From NCBI RefSeq assembly GCF_045999315.1, contig NZ_CP174607.1:2542001-2606000 (forward strand): a stretch of 64,000 bases of DNA, read 5' to 3'. Below the pieces are notes generated by a model, which did no database searches, had not been told where the DNA came from, and saw only the letters and a program-made list of their open reading frames with translations. This stretch comes from Peredibacter sp045999315. GTDB lineage: Bacteria; Bdellovibrionota; Bacteriovoracia; Bacteriovoracales; Bacteriovoracaceae. Position numbers and translations under genes: made by a program. Positions 1 through 8,881 of the stretch are shown here, in pieces. The first letter of the stretch is position 1. Every line of letters starts with the position of its first letter.

Positions 1-1388
1 TTTCCAGTGCGGTCATAGGCGCTTGAAAGAGTTTGAAGGGCATCAGGTTGAAGAACCTGGTTAAGCTCTTGGTTCACGCGATTGCGGGCGCGGGCGATCC
101 ACTCGATATAGTTTTTAAGAACGTCGTCTAAAGTTGGATTAAAGCCAGGAGGTTTTACCCAGGCGTCGATACTGTAATAGGCACCCACGGTGTCACGGAT
201 GTCGCGGTTATCTTCCAAACCAATGAGGAAGTAAGGAGCATAGCCGGAAGAGAGAACATCATAGAAAGGGTTTCTAAAACTAGTCTCAGTAGGAGGAATG
301 AGTGATTTAATAATACTACGAAGGAAGTTCCATCGTTCGTTAAGATCAGAATAGCCTTGATAAATCTGACGGTTTTCTTCAATCAGACCAAGTCCGTAGG
401 CCTCAAGAGAGCGTACAAAGTTCTCGCGGGTAAATACGTTACTTTGGCGGCTGGCATCGGCCGTTGTGGTTGGAGTGACACCGCTGCGGATTTTATTCAG
501 CCATTCAATCAGAACAGGAATTTCGCGATCATTTAAACGGATGGCAACGCCAAGACCTGAACCCATAATTGGGTACTGTCTTTGATTGGCCTTAAAGACC
601 AGGAAAGACTCTGCGTCTCGCATCTGGCACCAACGATCCGACATGGTTTCGAGAGCACACTTATAGGCCTCAATGGCAATAGAGTTGTCTGAGATATTTC
701 GGATTTCGCGACTCGTGCGGTAGCGTCTTACACCTTCGATGGTCTCACCCATGAAGGCAGCTCCGGCGGTAAGACCAATTCCGAGAACTGGGTTGACCAC
801 AGAAACAGTGGCGCCGATGGCAGAAACGACAGAGGTGGCGGTATTAAGAACGCTTGGGTGTTTCGCTATACATTTTTGGTTTCCGCTAATTTGAGCAAAG
901 GTGGCGTTAGCAGTCAGAACCACGTTACTAAGAGCTGTGACCTTATCTTGGCTAAGAAGTTCATACTGGGCCCTGTCGCGGCCAAGGAGGCCTGCGCGAG
1001 TGACTTGAAGTTCACGGAGGGTCTTATTGATTTCTGACAGAGTTGCTGAATCAGTGATCTGAGAAATCTGGAGAAGTAATTCTTGCTCCTGAGAATTAAG
1101 TTCAGCGATCTTAGACTGAGTTTCGTTGGTCTTTTCTAGATTTTGAAGTTGTTGAGTCAGAAGTCCAAGTTGAGCAACCGCCCCACCAACGCTTCTACAG
1201 TCAGGGTCTTGAGAAATACTTTTCAGGGCCTCGATCAAAGCGGTTGAATCCGCTAGAGCGGCACGGGTCCATTCACCTTGAGTTCGACAGTTGGCCGAGA
1301 AATAAGTGAGAAGATCCTTACCGGGGATGTCCTCGGCATAAACTTGTCCAGAGACCAACATGATCAAAACTAAAAGTGACTTTTTCAT
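1..1388 (-). CDS. Secreted protein of unknown function (3' end outside window)
   Basis: The minus-strand frame is open from an ATG at 1388 to the window edge, about 462 codons, with no stop. The N-terminus MKKSLLVLIMLVSGQVYA is a clear signal peptide, so the product is exported. Residues about 70-140 are rich in Gln, Leu and Glu (coiled-coil-like). A Gly/Ala-rich hydrophobic stretch follows near residues 170-210 (LGIGLTAGAAFMGE), and it may touch a membrane. I do not recognise a family. The next gene in the same direction lies 65 bases upstream, so it may be the last gene of that run. Confidence 0.75.
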   Translation of the reverse strand, partial: MKKSLLVLIMLVSGQVYAEDIPGKDLLTYFSANCRTQGEWTRAALADSTALIEALKSISQDPDCRSVGGAVAQLGLLTQQLQNLEKTNETQSKIAELNSQEQELLLQISQITDSATLSEINKTLRELQVTRAGLLGRDRAQYELLSQDKVTALSNVVLTANATFAQISGNQKCIAKHPSVLNTATSVVSAIGATVSVVNPVLGIGLTAGAAFMGETIEGVRRYRTSREIRNISDNSIAIEAYKCALETMSDRWCQMRDAESFLVFKANQRQYPIMGSGLGVAIRLNDREIPVLIEWLNKIRSGVTPTTTADASRQSNVFTRENFVRSLEAYGLGLIEENRQIYQGYSDLNERWNFLRSIIKSLIPPTETSFRNPFYDVLSSGYAPYFLIGLEDNRDIRDTVGAYYSIDAWVKPPGFNPTLDDVLKNYIEWIARARNRVNQELNQVLQPDALQTLSSAYDRTG

Positions 1389-1453
1389 AGGTCGTGGTTC
1401 TAGCAAATGGCGAAGGGCTTTCAGAACTTAAAATCTTGAGATTTGCAAAAATT

Positions 1454-2014
1454 TCACGGTTTAAGATACTGAAAGTAGGAACCTAAAAGCTTTGCCTGGG
1501 CCTCATCCGTCCAGCGGTCACCGAGATGAAGGTGTTTCTCCGGAACAATGAAGAACTTTTCTTTAAGAACCTGGGAAATGCGGAAGTGGGGCTTAAGCTC
1601 ACCGGTCTCATGAAGGCAGTCGATGACGACTCCCTGGAGGTTTAGTTTTCTGAGTTTAACCGTTCCACCGTGGTCCGTGAGAAAATAGATATCAAGCTCT
1701 AATGAACGAAGCCAATCTCGAATTTCCTTCGGAACGAGACTCTCATCGAGAAGGGACTCGAGATAGGTCTCAAACTCCACCACGTCTTCGGGAAGAATTT
1801 GAATGGCCTCTCCTTTTCGGCGTTTCTCCCATTTCTTGCGGATGGAAAGAAAACGCAGGGACTTAATCGGAGAGTGAAAGAAATTTCTCCTCCAGCGGTT
1901 TTCAACTTTTCCTAATGAATAAACCGTCCCGTCTATATCGAGGGAAAGCGAGCGAATTTGGTGTTCTTCGATAAAAGAACTGATTTCTTTTAATCTATCG
2001 GAGAGGTTTTTCAT
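1454..2014 (-). CDS. HAD-superfamily hydrolase
   Basis: This 186-residue protein has the HAD phosphatase signature. Motif I is DIDGT (D26, D28), motif II is the Thr of FLTD (T113), a Lys candidate is K141, and motif IV is GDRWTD (D166, D170). HAD enzymes use the first Asp as nucleophile to hydrolyse phosphoesters; the substrate cannot be read from the sequence. Its start lies 20 bases inside the end of the GH3-type gene, so translation is probably coupled. It is the last gene of a four-gene cassette and may remove a phosphate from an intermediate or product, which is inference. Confidence 0.85.
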   Translation of the reverse strand: MKNLSDRLKEISSFIEEHQIRSLSLDIDGTVYSLGKVENRWRRNFFHSPIKSLRFLSIRKKWEKRRKGEAIQILPEDVVEFETYLESLLDESLVPKEIRDWLRSLELDIYFLTDHGGTVKLRKLNLQGVVIDCLHETGELKPHFRISQVLKEKFFIVPEKHLHLGDRWTDEAQAKLLGSYFQYLKP

Positions 2015-3428
2015 AAAGTGGCATGATCTTAAATTGTGATTCCCATTTTACTTTTTGTCCCATGAGTTCTGCAAATGCAGAAACACTCAGGGTCTCAACC
2101 TTCAAAGGAAGTAGTCGCCCGGACTGAATTTTTGAATGGTATTCCTGATTGAGTGTCCCCAAAATTTCTTCGGCCGTGGTGTCTAAGGAAGAAAACTCTT
2201 TTTTAGGTCCAATCAGGTTCAGCACGTACTGGCCTTGCTCTCCCTGCATTCGTCCATAGAGGGACAAATAGATTCCTTCCAATTCAAACCGTTTTCGAAG
2301 TTCTTGATAGAGGAGGAGGCATTGCTCTTCCGAAATTTTTTCACCGGTCATGGAGGCCGTGATGTTTCTTCGGCGCTGAAACCTTAGATCGGGAAGTCCA
2401 TCCACCAGATCCACCACTAAAAATTCATCCTGAGTATCGTAGCGCTCAAGGCCCCAGACATCACTGATCAAAAGGGTATAAGTTTCATTTACCTTTAAAT
2501 CACGAACAATCTCACCATCTTTTAAAAACTCCGGCACGACACCTTTCATGGTTGGAAGAAAGTGCAACTTCCCATTCACTCGATGAGGAAGAGTCTCAAT
2601 GCTTTCCGTACTCATGGAGTACATCGGAAGATAAACGAGCTTAGGGTATTTTTCTTTCAGGCGCTCAAGAAACGGGGCCACATAACCGCCGTCCCAAGTG
2701 ATGATTCCGACAAGGTCAGGGGCCAGAAACTCGAGCGAGAACTTCTCCCTCAGAATAAGTTTTTCCAGACGATCTTTACCATCAATGAGATTTAAAAGAT
2801 CAGGATTATGAAGGCATTTTTTGAGATTTTTTTTAATAAGTTCCCAATGCAAATCCACTTCATCCAGAAAATGGGTGAGTGTTGAAGGATTGGTGGCATA
2901 AAAATAACGAGGAGAACTTACTGCAATCAGGGCCACACGTGCAGAAAGTAGGCCAATCTCTTCTCGTAATCTATGGCCCGCAGGAGTCGTTAAAAAACGA
3001 TAAGGGGCCTGTAGAAGTTCTATGAGATTTGGGGCCCTGTCTTGAAGCATCCCGGAGGTCAAAGAGGAATCGTCTTCAACAGATGAAAAAACAAAGAAGG
3101 TCTTTCGCCCTTTATAAGGAGCAGTCAGCGTCATCATACTCTTTAAAAAAGTTTTCTGAACCAGCTTCATGCGAGAAGCAGTATAGGGAACCGTTTTAGG
3201 AATATTTCTGGTCCCGGAAGTCTGGGCAATAAAAATTTTCTCGCCACTTTGGCGGGCCTTGCGAAGAAGACGCTCTTTTTGCTGATCAAATCCCTGAGGA
3301 GCAGCGTTCGAAAAGAATTGAATCTTTTTCTTTCTGATAAACCAATTTTCAATCTGAACAATTTTTGCCAGAACAAAAAAGGCAAAACGAAGGAACTCTC
3401 TTAAACAGGCATTACGAACGGAGTTCAT
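1995..3428 (-). CDS. GH3-type acyl-adenylate/amide ligase
   Basis: The 477-residue product resembles the GH3 (auxin-responsive) branch of adenylate-forming enzymes. It has an ATP-binding loop TSGTRNIPK at residues 70-78, a YSMSTES segment at 270-276 in the position of the second nucleotide motif, and RYDTQDE at 328-334 matching the conserved RY(R)xGD element of the hinge. Known members activate a carboxylic acid as acyl-AMP and join it to an amine. The length is close to that of bacterial GH3 homologues. Its first codons overlap the end of the acyltransferase gene (17 bases). The substrate is unknown; a fatty or aryl acid is likely given its neighbours. Confidence 0.78.
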   Translation of the reverse strand: MNSVRNACLREFLRFAFFVLAKIVQIENWFIRKKKIQFFSNAAPQGFDQQKERLLRKARQSGEKIFIAQTSGTRNIPKTVPYTASRMKLVQKTFLKSMMTLTAPYKGRKTFFVFSSVEDDSSLTSGMLQDRAPNLIELLQAPYRFLTTPAGHRLREEIGLLSARVALIAVSSPRYFYATNPSTLTHFLDEVDLHWELIKKNLKKCLHNPDLLNLIDGKDRLEKLILREKFSLEFLAPDLVGIITWDGGYVAPFLERLKEKYPKLVYLPMYSMSTESIETLPHRVNGKLHFLPTMKGVVPEFLKDGEIVRDLKVNETYTLLISDVWGLERYDTQDEFLVVDLVDGLPDLRFQRRRNITASMTGEKISEEQCLLLYQELRKRFELEGIYLSLYGRMQGEQGQYVLNLIGPKKEFSSLDTTAEEILGTLNQEYHSKIQSGRLLPLKVETLSVSAFAELMGQKVKWESQFKIMPLYEKPLR

Positions 3429-4446
3429 CTAAGATGCCCTGAAATTGAGAATGGAAATTCGTTAATAAATTCTGTGCCTCTTGAGTCGGAACAGTTTTAT
3501 CAAAGGTCAAAGTGACAAAGGTCGTTCCATCTTTGGTAAACGCAAAAATTCCGGCGTGATGTTTTTCATGAAGATTTGTGATCCCATAAAGAGACTTGAT
3601 CCCTTGAAATCTCCCTAGACGGTCTTCCAGGTGAGAAAATGAAAGACTTCCCCAGTCGGCCCAGGGCCTATTGAGCCAAAGCTTAAATAGAGTCTTATTT
3701 GGTTTAAAGTTTCGTGGAGGAAGAAAAATTTCTCCACTATGGAAGGCCTCAATCTTCTGACGTCTGATATGTTTTAACTCATCTCTTGTGGAAACTTTTG
3801 TACGGGCCGGATAAAGTCTCATACGGGAAAGACCATTTCCGAAACCTTGCCAAAAGATCTTTCTCACATTCACCGGTATCCACAGGGCCCTCAAGCGATC
3901 GGGTAAACTTCGAAGGAGGGCAAGACTAAGAATATCATTTAAGACATGGCCCTCTGGAAGTTCAGAATGATTCATTTGAAGAGTCAAAAACTCTCTTTCA
4001 TTAGTGACCTTTAAATGATTCATCCACCCTCTGACGGGCATAAGATTTCGATAAGGAGAATCTTTTTTCGGAGGAAGAACCCGATAGGCGATCTCTCCTT
4101 CAATTCCCTGACCGGTAAGCAGCACTTCTAAAAAAAGCAGCATAGAAAGAGCGTCACCAAGGTAGTGAGACATTTTTAAGGCGAGTGTCTTCTCTTGAAT
4201 GATCGCCAGTTCTAATTGTGTTTTATGAGGGAGGGGAGCATTTGCAAAACTTTCTAAAGAATTATGGGACTCAATTTTAAGAGCATGCTTGGCGGTCTGA
4301 GGGTAAAGTTTCTGAGCAAGTTCAATTCTTTCTTCTAGGAGTGTTTTAACAGGAAGTGAATTTAACTCCAAAGAGATGAGACAGTCCATTCGACGAATGG
4401 AACCAGCTCCAAGTTCAATAAGGTCACCTAAAAGCTGGGATCTCAT
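3412..4446 (-). CDS. Condensation/wax-synthase-like acyltransferase
   Basis: This 344-residue protein carries SHYLGDA around H94-D98, the HxxxD part of the HHxxxDG motif used by condensation domains, WS/DGAT and alcohol acyltransferases. A later VPVNVR...GNG segment fits the same fold. Members of that superfamily move an acyl group onto an alcohol or amine. The first His of HH is Ser, as in some divergent members. The start codon overlaps the stop of the desaturase gene (ATGA), indicating an operon. It probably uses an acyl group made or activated by the neighbouring enzymes; the product is not known. Confidence 0.65.
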   Translation of the reverse strand: MRSQLLGDLIELGAGSIRRMDCLISLELNSLPVKTLLEERIELAQKLYPQTAKHALKIESHNSLESFANAPLPHKTQLELAIIQEKTLALKMSHYLGDALSMLLFLEVLLTGQGIEGEIAYRVLPPKKDSPYRNLMPVRGWMNHLKVTNEREFLTLQMNHSELPEGHVLNDILSLALLRSLPDRLRALWIPVNVRKIFWQGFGNGLSRMRLYPARTKVSTRDELKHIRRQKIEAFHSGEIFLPPRNFKPNKTLFKLWLNRPWADWGSLSFSHLEDRLGRFQGIKSLYGITNLHEKHHAGIFAFTKDGTTFVTLTFDKTVPTQEAQNLLTNFHSQFQGILDELRS

Positions 4447-5210
4447 AGACGAATAATATCGCGCTTAAAAAGAGGTCCTTTCTTAATATAAGGACGAAGT
4501 TGGAGCCAACCTAAGTGTGGTTTCATATGGTGGGCCCTGTGCATAGAGAGACCCAAAGTAAACCAATACATCAGTGACCCATGGTAATCATGAGAGCGAA
4601 TTTCCTGGGGCCCCACTTCATGACCTTCATGGGTCTTGACTGCGAAAGGGTACCAAAGAAGAAACGAGTTCAAAATTTGCGCAGGAAGAAGTCCGAATAA
4701 AACTCGTTCCCATCCAACGAAGTAAGCAATCGTTCCGAAAATAGCGATATACACCACATAGCTTAGAAGAATTTCCAGAACCACGGCGCGAGAAAGAAGA
4801 GAATTATTTTTGAGCCACATGATCCAGTGGTGAGGCATCGCTAATGCGCGCCCTGGAAACTGCCACCAATGATCCATTTTTAAAAGAAGATCAGGATCTT
4901 TTCCTTCTTCATTTGTAAATGAATGGTGATAGCGATGAGTAATACGAAACTGCGCATTCGGTACAGCAATAGGAATGAAACTTAATCGGCCCCACCAGAT
5001 GTTTTGAAGTTTGGTATCACCTAAAACTCCGTGAGAGGCCTCATGCCCCATGACTCCACAGAGAAATAAAAAATAGGTACGAATCAGGATATCCAGGATC
5101 CACCAGGCACCGGTTGGGGTCCAGAAGTACTGGGCAAGGGAGATACCAATTAAAAGAATGATGATCCCGCGGTTAATAAGAATGTTTTGAAGACGTTCAA
5201 GTTTTTGCAT
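4443..5210 (-). CDS. Membrane fatty acid desaturase
   Basis: The product is 255 residues with three histidine boxes of the membrane di-iron desaturase/hydroxylase family: HEASH (56-60), HRYHH (92-96) and HRAHH (224-228). Hydrophobic segments lie at about 15-50 and 140-190. Such enzymes introduce double bonds or hydroxyls into acyl or isoprenoid chains at the inner membrane. It is the first gene of the cassette and its TGA overlaps the next ATG. The short size and the HxxHH third box resemble small bacterial desaturases and carotene ketolases, so the substrate is open. Confidence 0.85.
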   Translation of the reverse strand: MQKLERLQNILINRGIIILLIGISLAQYFWTPTGAWWILDILIRTYFLFLCGVMGHEASHGVLGDTKLQNIWWGRLSFIPIAVPNAQFRITHRYHHSFTNEEGKDPDLLLKMDHWWQFPGRALAMPHHWIMWLKNNSLLSRAVVLEILLSYVVYIAIFGTIAYFVGWERVLFGLLPAQILNSFLLWYPFAVKTHEGHEVGPQEIRSHDYHGSLMYWFTLGLSMHRAHHMKPHLGWLQLRPYIKKGPLFKRDIIRL

Positions 5211-5319
5211 GGGCCGGACTCTACCATGAGAGATGATTTAAGGGCCTTACGCTGTATTTTTAACACGACCCGCAATAAAAATCAGGTCTTTACAATGGGA
5301 TAGGAAGTTTATAGGATAA

Positions 5320-5339
5320 TTGCAAATGACTTGCAAATT
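5320..5339 (+). promoter_or_regulatory. Candidate Zur-type operator: TTGCAAAT direct repeat
   Basis: TTGCAAAT occurs at 5320-5327 and again at 5331-5338, one helical turn apart, directly between a -10-like TAGGAT (5312-5317) and the receptor start at 5350. Each half contains the self-complementary TTGCAA. With a Fur-family gene convergent to this receptor, a repressor site is a reasonable inference. It does not match the classical gammaproteobacterial Zur box. Confidence 0.4.
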
Positions 5340-5349
5340 AGGGATACCG

Positions 5350-7332
5350 ATGAAAGCCACCGTAATTTTACCACTCGCTCTTTATGCCTCTTACTCACTC
5401 GCTCATGAAACAAAACTTGAAGAAATTGAAGTTATCGAACATGAGGAGACCCAAGGTCTGGTTGATTTTGTCCCAAGTGTGACGAAACTCACGGGCCAGG
5501 AACTCACAAAAAAACGTCAGCCAAGTATTGGAGATACGCTTGCCTCTGAGGCGGGAATTCAAAGTACACAGTTTGGTCCGAACGCCAGCCGTCCTGTGAT
5601 TCGTGGTCTTGATGGAGATCGCGTTCGTATTCTTCAAAATAGCTTAGGCACTCTTGATGCTTCAACTCAGAGTTTAGATCACGCCATTCCAGTGGACGTT
5701 CTGACCATTGATCAGATGGAAATTGTGCGCGGACCGATGAGTCTTCTTTATGGAGCTTCTGCGGTTGGTGGTGTGGTGAATCTTGTGACCAATCGTATTC
5801 ACCGTGATTATGAAGAAGGTTTCTTCTCGAAGTTTCTTGTTCAAGGTGAAACGGTTAACAATGGTCTAAGTTCTGCTGCCCATTTGAACTACGGTAAAAA
5901 TAAATGGATGTTCCACGTTGATGGTTCAACTAGAAATCTCGGTGACACAAGAATCCCGGGTTACGCTCGTTCAAGTAAACTTCGTCAAACTGATCCTCAA
6001 CCGGATGAGGCGAAAGACAAACTTCCCAACAGCTTTAACCAACAAGACAACGTTGCAGTTGGTGTTTCAAAGATTTTTGATCGCGGATATGCCGGAGTTT
6101 CATTTAATCACTTCAATACTTTCTACGGTTCAGTAGCTGATCCGGAAGTCAGCATTGATATGACTCAAAATCGTTTTGAGTTCCATGGTGAATACCGTCC
6201 AGAGTCTTCTTCCATTCGTAAGATTAAGTTGAAGTCTGCTCAGTCTGATTATTTCCATAAAGAGCTTGAAGGTTCTGAGACAGGTACCATCTTCCGTAAT
6301 AAAGGAAATGAGACTCGCTTAGAAGGAATCAACAAGTCTGGTAACATCAGAGGTGTTTCAGGAATTCAGACTCAAATTTTTGATTTTAGCGCAAAAGGTG
6401 AGGAGGCCTTCCTTCCGACTTCGGATAATAAAAAACTCTCTCTCTTCACTTTCCAGGAAATTGATTACGGGAAAAATGCCCTTCGTTTTGGTGCTCGTTT
6501 AGAGAACTCTGATATTAAAAAGAAGGCCTCGGATAATTTTGGGCCAAGTGATGAGAAGAGCTACCTCGGAATGAACGCTTCTCTCGGTCACTGTTATGAT
6601 TTCTCAAAGAACAACACTCTTGAGACGTCTCTTTCCTATACTGAGAGAGCACCAAACTTCCAGGAGCTTTATGCTAATGGTGCCCACCTTGCGACAGGAA
6701 TCTTTGAGCAAGGGGATTCTCAGTTAACTAAAGAGAAGGCAACTGCAGTAGAAGTGACTTATAAAAACCGTACAGACAAAAATCAATTTACGGCCAGTGT
6801 TTATACTCAAGTCTTTAAGAACTACATCGCTCTTAATCCAACCGGGGTAGTGGATGTAGATAGTGGTCTCTTTATCTCTCAATACGATCAAGTAGATGCT
6901 TTATTCTACGGTTTAGATTTAGATAATAAGAGCGAACTTAAAAAGACCGATAAGGGTGCCATTAATCTCATTGGTAAATTTGATTTCGTTCGCGCCAAAG
7001 ACACTGATTCAGGGAAGAACCTTCCGCGTATTTCTCCTCCAAGAGTGACCGCGGGACTTGAGTACGCCACTGATAAATGGACGGTAGACGGAGAAGTTCA
7101 ATACGTGGCCGAGCAAACCAAGACAGCTCCAAATGAAACCAGAACGGCCGACTACACTCTTACAAATATTGGCTACAGCTATAATATCGTAGGCAATCTT
7201 ACGTCGCTTAATCTCTTCGCGCGTGTGAGAAACCTATTTGATGTTGAAGCACGCAATCATGTATCGACGCTGAAAGATATTGCTCCACTTCCAGGGCGCA
7301 ATTTCATTGCAGGGGCACAGCTTCAGTTTTAA
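5350..7332 (+). CDS. znuD: TonB-dependent outer-membrane receptor, ZnuD-like
   Basis: This is a 660-residue receptor. The start at 5350 follows an AGGG box and gives the signal peptide MKATVILPLALYASYSLA; an upstream TTG (5320) would put an odd tail before it and lies in the probable operator. The plug domain has RPVIRGLDGDR, followed by the QSLDHA and DQMEIVRGP segments typical of the ZnuD zinc/haem receptor group, then β-barrel repeats ending in a C-terminal aromatic (Phe). TonB energises such receptors to import metal across the outer membrane. The convergent zur-like gene supports zinc as the substrate. The long His-rich loops of neisserial ZnuD are not obvious. Confidence 0.85.
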   Translation: MKATVILPLALYASYSLAHETKLEEIEVIEHEETQGLVDFVPSVTKLTGQELTKKRQPSIGDTLASEAGIQSTQFGPNASRPVIRGLDGDRVRILQNSLGTLDASTQSLDHAIPVDVLTIDQMEIVRGPMSLLYGASAVGGVVNLVTNRIHRDYEEGFFSKFLVQGETVNNGLSSAAHLNYGKNKWMFHVDGSTRNLGDTRIPGYARSSKLRQTDPQPDEAKDKLPNSFNQQDNVAVGVSKIFDRGYAGVSFNHFNTFYGSVADPEVSIDMTQNRFEFHGEYRPESSSIRKIKLKSAQSDYFHKELEGSETGTIFRNKGNETRLEGINKSGNIRGVSGIQTQIFDFSAKGEEAFLPTSDNKKLSLFTFQEIDYGKNALRFGARLENSDIKKKASDNFGPSDEKSYLGMNASLGHCYDFSKNNTLETSLSYTERAPNFQELYANGAHLATGIFEQGDSQLTKEKATAVEVTYKNRTDKNQFTASVYTQVFKNYIALNPTGVVDVDSGLFISQYDQVDALFYGLDLDNKSELKKTDKGAINLIGKFDFVRAKDTDSGKNLPRISPPRVTAGLEYATDKWTVDGEVQYVAEQTKTAPNETRTADYTLTNIGYSYNIVGNLTSLNLFARVRNLFDVEARNHVSTLKDIAPLPGRNFIAGAQLQF

Positions 7333-7799
7333 TTCTTAGAACACTTCGAACAAACACCGGTGAATTCAAGCCGGTGTTCCATATCTTTGAAACCAAGCTT
7401 GGCGATGGCCTTTTCAAAAGGGCCCAGATCGCAGTGTTCGATGGACTGAATGTCACCGCAAACGCGGCAACGAACATGGTGGTGGTGATGGTGATGATGA
7501 TCGTGGTGATCATGTCTGTCCTGAACCAATTCATAACGAAAGAAACCTTCGTCTAAATTCACTTCATGAACTAAATGCTTTTCTTTGTACTGAGTGATGC
7601 TACGGAAAACTGTCGATAGGTCACAGGCCTCATCCAATTTTCCATGAATTTCCGGAACAGACAGGGGCTTCTGCGATTCAGAAAGAACCTGCAGGATCTT
7701 GATCTTAACTTTGGTCCTATTGAGACCCTTCTCGGTCAATAGGTCCTTAGCGGCCGCTTCAGTTAAATGTTCATGTCCACAATTTTTTCCCATGGCCAT
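7329..7799 (-). CDS. zur: Fur-family regulator, probably Zur
   Basis: This 156-residue Fur-family protein has an N-terminal winged helix (LNRTKVKIKILQVL...DLSTVFRSI) and a C-terminal dimerisation domain with CxxC pairs C111/C114 and C150/C153 for the structural zinc. A His/Asp tract of about 13 residues (96-108) sits in the hinge, which is typical of zinc sensors. The stop overlaps the receptor stop tail-to-tail. Either ATG 7799 or ATG 7793 may be used: AAGG is seven bases before the second, while the first sits about two bases from a predicted transcript start. It probably represses the receptor when zinc is plentiful. Confidence 0.85.
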   Translation of the reverse strand: MAMGKNCGHEHLTEAAAKDLLTEKGLNRTKVKIKILQVLSESQKPLSVPEIHGKLDEACDLSTVFRSITQYKEKHLVHEVNLDEGFFRYELVQDRHDHHDHHHHHHHHVRCRVCGDIQSIEHCDLGPFEKAIAKLGFKDMEHRLEFTGVCSKCSKN

Positions 7800-7807
7800 A
7801 CCTTAGC

Positions 7808-7815
7808 ATTATAAT
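7808..7815. promoter_or_regulatory. Overlapping divergent -10 elements
   Basis: Only 23 bases separate the zur-like gene from the antiporter gene. Within them TATAAT reads on the plus strand at 7810-7815 and on the minus strand at 7813-7808. Predicted transcript starts fall at or within a few bases of each ATG, so both messages may be nearly leaderless. Convincing -35 boxes are not visible. Confidence 0.4.
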
Positions 7816-7822
7816 AAGGGCT

Positions 7823-8881
7823 ATGAAACAAATTCTTGGATCGACCCTGTTGCAACTCATTGTGGGGGCCATTTTGAAGGCCTTTGCTCCGGTATCCTGG
7901 GGACTTGAAGGAATGCTGAACTGGAGTACCTATACCGTGATTGGTTTATTCCTGATGGTGGGACTTCAGATTCACTTGAAGAAATTCGCCAAGGACCTGG
8001 GCCTGTGTATGATACTGGTGTTGGTGACGACACTGATTCCGATGGTGTTTTTTTATTACATGGGCCTCGGTTTTAATCTGGATCATCTGGGGTCACTTAC
8101 GGTGGCAGTGGTTCTCACGACGACTGGTACCGGAGTAACGATTCAAACTCTTTTAAATCTCGGCATGCTTCATTCAAGAGCGGGACAATTTTTAACTCTC
8201 GTTTCTGCCTTGGATGATATTCCGGCCACGATGTTTATGGCCTACTTGTTGTTTCAGAACAAAACTGAAGTTGTTGCAGCAAGTTCAGGGATTGAGTTGT
8301 ATCTCATCGCAGGTGCGGTCATCAGTTTTGGCCTTATCTATTTCGTGAAAAACCGGTGGGGACTTTCCATCTTATTTTTACTCTTCTCAATATGTGTGGC
8401 GAAGTTTTTAGAAGGGCATCATGTTTCGGCCGTGATGGGAGGATTGTTTTCGGGATTCTTATTGTCGCAGGTTTTAGGTGAGAGAGTGGATATTACGGAA
8501 GAACCTTTGGATAATATGCTAAAGCCACTTCTGCCTTTCTATATGATTTTTATCGGGATGAAACTTTCTCCGGAAATTCTTTTAAATTCACGTGCGCTCA
8601 TCATGTCCCTATCACTGATTGTGGTGGCGGTGATTTCTAAGTATGTTTGTACTTACTACTTGATGAGAAAGAGGGAGGACCTTAGTCCAAAGGTCATCTC
8701 CTGGGGAATGGTTCCGCGAGGGATTCCGGGCTTTGCCTTTGCATCGGCCTCCGTTGCTGGAGGACTCATCTCTCAAGAGACTTTCACCATTCTCGTTTTA
8801 GTGGTTTCCGTTTCAACCTGGATCGGTCTACTCGGTTTAGAAATTACCCTAAGGGATAAAGTATTCCGCCACACCACCTAG
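7823..8881 (+). CDS. CPA2-type cation:proton antiporter
   Basis: The 352-residue polytopic membrane protein has about ten to twelve hydrophobic segments and the SALDDIP motif with D131/D132, the paired acidic residues used for ion and proton exchange in CPA2 antiporters. TTTGTGVTIQTLL is the usual unwound TM4 region. There is no C-terminal TrkA-N or other regulatory domain, and the protein is shorter than most family members. It is divergent from zur and shares a 23-base spacer, so joint control is possible. Na+/H+ or K+/H+ exchange at the inner membrane is most likely. Its last 33 bases overlap the giant gene. Confidence 0.82.
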   Translation: MKQILGSTLLQLIVGAILKAFAPVSWGLEGMLNWSTYTVIGLFLMVGLQIHLKKFAKDLGLCMILVLVTTLIPMVFFYYMGLGFNLDHLGSLTVAVVLTTTGTGVTIQTLLNLGMLHSRAGQFLTLVSALDDIPATMFMAYLLFQNKTEVVAASSGIELYLIAGAVISFGLIYFVKNRWGLSILFLLFSICVAKFLEGHHVSAVMGGLFSGFLLSQVLGERVDITEEPLDNMLKPLLPFYMIFIGMKLSPEILLNSRALIMSLSLIVVAVISKYVCTYYLMRKREDLSPKVISWGMVPRGIPGFAFASASVAGGLISQETFTILVLVVSVSTWIGLLGLEITLRDKVFRHTT

